NCBI GenBank assembly: GCA_002378125.1
Contig: DFRF01000156.1
Span: 8,282-17,056 of the forward strand
Direction: 5' to 3'
DNA from: Rhodospirillaceae bacterium UBA3470
Lineage (GTDB): Bacteria > Pseudomonadota > Alphaproteobacteria > Rhodospirillales > Casp-alpha2
DNA: 8,775 nt
Below are positions 7,256 to 8,775 of this stretch, piece after piece. A program made the position numbers and the translations under genes. Below the pieces are notes generated by a model. The model did no database searches. It was not told the DNA's origin and saw nothing but the letters and a program-made list of their open reading frames with translations. Position 1 is the stretch's first letter. Every line of letters starts with the position of its first letter.

Positions 7256-7686
7256 TATGCGCCCTCCACTTCGATACCCATGGAGCGGGCAGAACCAATG
7301 ATCATCTTGCAGGCTTGGTCCACGTCCGAGGTGTTCAGGTCGGCTTTTTTAAACTCGACGATTTCACGAACCTGTTTCATGGTCACCGAGCCTACAACTT
7401 CCTTACCTGGATTCTGGGCAGCCTTCGGCAAGCCTGCTGCTTTCTTCAGGTAATAGCTGGCCGGGGGCGTTTTGGTAACAAAGGAAAAGGTTCGGTCCGC
7501 ATAGGCCGTGATCACGGTCGGGATCGGAATACCTTGCTCCATGTTCTGTGTCGCTGCATTGAAGGCCTTGCAGAATTCCATGATATTCAAACCGGCCTGA
7601 CCCAGGGCGGGACCGATCGGTGGTGACGGGTTGGCTTGCCCAGATGGTACCTGCAACTTGATATAACCTGCAACTTTCTTTGCCAT
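7255..7686 (-). CDS. rplK: Ribosomal protein uL11
   Basis: L11 binds the GTPase-associated centre of 23S rRNA at the stalk base next to L10. It takes part in factor-dependent steps and in RelA-type sensing of uncharged tRNA. The product has 143 residues (E. coli 142). The N-terminal domain (1-70) contains the proline-rich PSPPIGPALGQ segment (20-30), the region linked to thiopeptide antibiotics such as thiostrepton, followed by AGLNIMEFCKAFNAAT. The C-terminal RNA-binding domain (about 75-143) includes QVREIVEFKKADLN (105-118) and ends SMGIEVEGA. ATG 7684-7686 is preceded by GAGGAAA (7691-7697). It follows nusG after a 110-base spacer and overlaps rplA by one base. Confidence 0.99.
   Translation of the reverse strand: MAKKVAGYIKLQVPSGQANPSPPIGPALGQAGLNIMEFCKAFNAATQNMEQGIPIPTVITAYADRTFSFVTKTPPASYYLKKAAGLPKAAQNPGKEVVGSVTMKQVREIVEFKKADLNTSDVDQACKMIIGSARSMGIEVEGA
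7262..7267 (-). promoter_or_regulatory. Ribosome binding site of rplA inside the end of rplK
   Basis: GGAGGG lies within the last codons of rplK, six bases before the rplA ATG. Because the two genes overlap by one base (TAATG), terminating ribosomes on rplK can restart on rplA. Confidence 0.8.
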
Positions 7687-7736
7687 ACTATTTCCTCGGT
7701 TTAAGATTTAATTAGATCGTCGGAGCGACCTTTCTG

Positions 7737-7773
7737 AGTGCGTGGTGCGACCGATGGCGTGGCCTCCCACACT
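7737..7773 (-). promoter_or_regulatory. Candidate L1-binding operator
   Basis: In the transcribed strand AGTGTG (7768-7773) pairs with CGCACT (7737-7742), with one U-G pair. Inside, GGA separates it from a short GGC/GCC helix (7762-7764 with 7756-7758), and a one-sided loop of about 13 bases (AUCGGUCGCACCA) closes the other side. This two-helix, asymmetric-loop layout, and the GTGGGAGGC sequence, resemble helix 76-77 of 23S rRNA where L1 binds. The inner helix is only 3 bp and the 3' loop lacks the usual GA-rich sequence, so the call is tentative. Confidence 0.4.
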
Positions 7774-7774
7774 A

Positions 7775-7790
7775 GTCGGCAGATGCCGAC
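7775..7790. terminator. Hairpin after nusG; terminator-like on the plus strand
   Basis: GTCGGC AGAT GCCGAC is a perfect 6-bp stem with a four-base loop, beginning six bases after the nusG stop. On the minus (gene) strand no T tract follows, so it should not terminate the operon transcript and may instead protect or process the mRNA end. On the plus strand it is followed by ATATTTTTAG, the layout of an intrinsic terminator for antisense RNA heading into nusG. Confidence 0.45.
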
Positions 7791-7796
7791 ATATTT

Positions 7797-8327
7797 TTAG
7801 AGTTTCTCCACCTGCGAATACTCGAGTTCGACAGGTGTGGCGCGCCCAAAGATGGACACCGCCACTTTCAGTCGACTGCGCTCATCGTCCACATCCTCAA
7901 CCAGACCATTGAAGGAGTTAAACGGGCCATCGCAAACACGGACCTGCTCGCCGATTTCGAAGGTGACGGACGGCTTCGGCCGTTCGACCCCCTCTTGCAC
8001 CTGGAACAGGATGCGTTCGGCTTCCTTATCGGTAATAGGCGACGGCCGTCCCTGGCCACCAAGGAAATCCGTGACCTTTGACGTGTTTTTCACAAGGTGC
8101 CAGGTCTCGTCCGTCAGTTCCATGCGAATCAAGACGTAGCCTGGGAAGAATTTCCGTTCGGAATTGACCTTGGCGCCACGGCGCATTTCTACAACTTCTT
8201 CGGTAGGCACCATTACCTGATCGACCACGTCTTCCAAGCCTAATTGGCGCGCTTGTTCTTCAATGGATTGGGCGACCTTTTTCTCAAAGCCTGAATAGGC
8301 ATGAATGACGTACCAGCGCATGGCCAT
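7797..8327 (-). CDS. nusG: Transcription termination/antitermination factor NusG
   Basis: NusG binds the beta' clamp of elongating RNA polymerase, reduces pausing, links to Rho and couples to ribosomal protein S10. The product has 176 residues (E. coli 181). The N-terminal NGN domain (about 1-115) has MRWYVIHAYSGFEKKV (3-18), RKFFPGYVLIRM (58-69) and VTDFLGG (85-91). The C-terminal KOW domain (about 124-176) begins IGEQVRVCDGPF. Two ATGs compete: 8325-8327 and 8319-8321 (M3). I keep the first because AGGGGGA (8335-8341) is seven bases from it and 13 from the second. The gene starts 4 bp after the secE stop, so the two are probably translationally coupled. Confidence 0.98.
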   Translation of the reverse strand: MAMRWYVIHAYSGFEKKVAQSIEEQARQLGLEDVVDQVMVPTEEVVEMRRGAKVNSERKFFPGYVLIRMELTDETWHLVKNTSKVTDFLGGQGRPSPITDKEAERILFQVQEGVERPKPSVTFEIGEQVRVCDGPFNSFNGLVEDVDDERSRLKVAVSIFGRATPVELEYSQVEKL

Positions 8328-8331
8328 TGGT

Positions 8332-8529
8332 CTATCCCCCTAGTCCGAGGATGCCCCGGACCCCCATCTGCAAAAGCCAATCGACCAACATAAAGAACAA
8401 CGCAGATATAAACACGAACACGAACACCATAACGGTCGAAATGCTCGTTTCCTTGCGCGATGGCCAAGTTACCTTGGCTGCCTCTTGACGAACCTGTTGG
8501 ACGAATTGTGCGGGATTGGCTTTGGCCAT
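8332..8529 (-). CDS. secE: Preprotein translocase subunit SecE
   Basis: SecE is the small essential membrane subunit that clamps SecY in the SecYEG protein-export channel. The product has 65 residues, the short single-span form usual in most bacteria (E. coli SecE has three spans and 127 residues). An amphipathic N-terminal helix (6-19) leads into the conserved KVTWPSRKET motif (19-28). A single hydrophobic membrane segment (about 31-54, rich in Val, Phe and Leu) and a short Gly-rich tail follow. I chose ATG 8527-8529 (MAKANPAQF), with AGGAAA (8537-8542) upstream. An in-frame ATG at 8592 would add 21 residues and would lie in the tRNA-Trp 3' spacer, so it is unlikely. The gene is placed between tRNA-Trp and nusG, the standard order. 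Confidence 0.96.
   Translation of the reverse strand: MAKANPAQFVQQVRQEAAKVTWPSRKETSISTVMVFVFVFISALFFMLVDWLLQMGVRGILGLGG
8335..8341 (-). promoter_or_regulatory. Ribosome binding site of nusG overlapping the end of secE
   Basis: AGGGGGA lies in the last codons of secE and touches its TAG stop. The spacing of seven bases favours the first of the two nearby ATG codons. Confidence 0.65.
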
Positions 8530-8536
8530 AAATTTG

Positions 8537-8542
8537 TTTCCT
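8537..8542 (-). promoter_or_regulatory. Ribosome binding site deciding the secE start
   Basis: AGGAAA in the context GCAGGAAACAAATTT-ATG. It supports MAKANPAQF as the N-terminus rather than the upstream in-frame ATG at 8592. Confidence 0.65.
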
Positions 8543-8580
8543 GCTACAGCGCCGTCAAATCCAAGAGCGAAGGAGTGAAT

Positions 8581-8656
<76 letters not shown>

Positions 8657-8754
8657 ACAGTGCAACGCTTCTGCTCTGCTTCGCCCACTCTAAGTCAAAA
8701 TAGTCGGACCGAAACCACGCCGTAAACGGTGGCACAGATTCGGCTGGATTAATG
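8657..8754 (-). other. tuf - tRNA-Trp spacer with an imperfect hairpin
   Basis: This 98-base spacer holds no gene. In the transcribed strand an imperfect hairpin at 8709-8743 has outer stem CCGAA/TTCGG and inner stem CCACCG/CGGTGG-like with a two-base bulge. A short TTTT (8697-8700) comes eight bases later, too far for a canonical intrinsic terminator. Partial termination after tuf is possible. A TTGACT at 8693-8698 has no recognisable -10 partner at a proper distance. Confidence 0.4.
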
Positions 8755-8775
8755 TTACTCGATGATTTCTGCGAC
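8755..8775 (-). CDS. tuf: Elongation factor Tu, last six codons (cut by window edge)
   Basis: Reading the minus strand from the window edge gives V-A-E-I-I-E followed by TAA (8755-8757). Alphaproteobacterial EF-Tu commonly ends with a GVV-x-x-I-I-E type tail, and a tuf copy directly before tRNA-Trp and secE is a frequent arrangement in Proteobacteria. Only six residues are visible, so the call rests on the tail match plus context. EF-Tu delivers aminoacyl-tRNA to the ribosome; all catalytic parts lie outside the window. Confidence 0.72.
   Translation of the reverse strand, partial: VAEIIE

Larger units (their letters stand above)
7687..7796 (-). promoter_or_regulatory. Structured nusG-rplK spacer, leader of the L11-L1 genes
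   Basis: The 110-base spacer starts with a perfect hairpin right after nusG (7775-7790). It continues with a GTGTGGGAGGCC segment able to pair with GGTCGCACCACGCACT (within 7737-7773), and ends with an AT-rich stretch and the rplK ribosome binding site. In E. coli the L1 translational operator is in the equivalent leader. I see no promoter-like hexamers I would defend. Confidence 0.5.

Noticed and set aside
8693..8698. TTGACT as a -35 element for tRNA-Trp and secE
   Set aside because: No -10-like hexamer occurs 16-18 bases downstream; the sequence there is GC-rich.

Overview
This window is a conserved bacterial translation and transcription locus. Every gene is read from the minus strand, so transcription runs from high to low coordinates. 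In that direction the order is: the last codons of tuf (EF-Tu), tRNA-Trp(CCA), secE, nusG, rplK (L11), rplA (L1), rplJ (L10), rplL (L7/L12), rpoB, and the 5' part of rpoC, which leaves the window at base 1. The protein sequences look alphaproteobacterial. The signs are the form and length of RpoB (1385 residues), a GTG-started L10 of 173 residues beginning (M)DRKQKEEL, and the tuf - tRNA-Trp - secE linkage. I cannot name a genus; a Rhodospirillales-like lineage is a guess.

Region by region (coordinates descending): 8755-8775 is a 3' scrap of tuf. 8657-8754 is a spacer with an imperfect hairpin. 8581-8656 is tRNA-Trp. 8332-8529 (secE) and 7797-8327 (nusG) are 4 bp apart. 7687-7796 is a structured spacer before rplK. 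rplK and rplA (6557-7686) overlap by one base (TAATG). 6246-6556 is a 311-base untranslated leader with the layout of the L10(L12)4 autoregulatory leader. rplJ and rplL fill 5298-6245. 5016-5297 is a 282-base spacer rich in inverted repeats with one T8 tract, in the place where E. coli has its rplL-rpoB attenuator and processing site. rpoB and rpoC (1-5015) are separated by 26 bp.

The genes form one functional unit: SecE for the translocon, NusG for elongation and transcription-translation coupling, four proteins of the L1 and L7/L12 stalks, and the two large RNA polymerase subunits. All three long spacers sit where regulation is known in relatives: L1 feedback before rplK, L10 feedback before rplJ, and attenuation between ribosomal and polymerase genes. 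The coding content is ordinary core genome. I found no mobile element, CRISPR array, broken gene or clearly new system. What deserves a second look is RNA structure in the spacers: mutually exclusive pairings before rpoB, a possible L1 operator, and a hairpin after nusG that resembles an intrinsic terminator only for antisense transcription.
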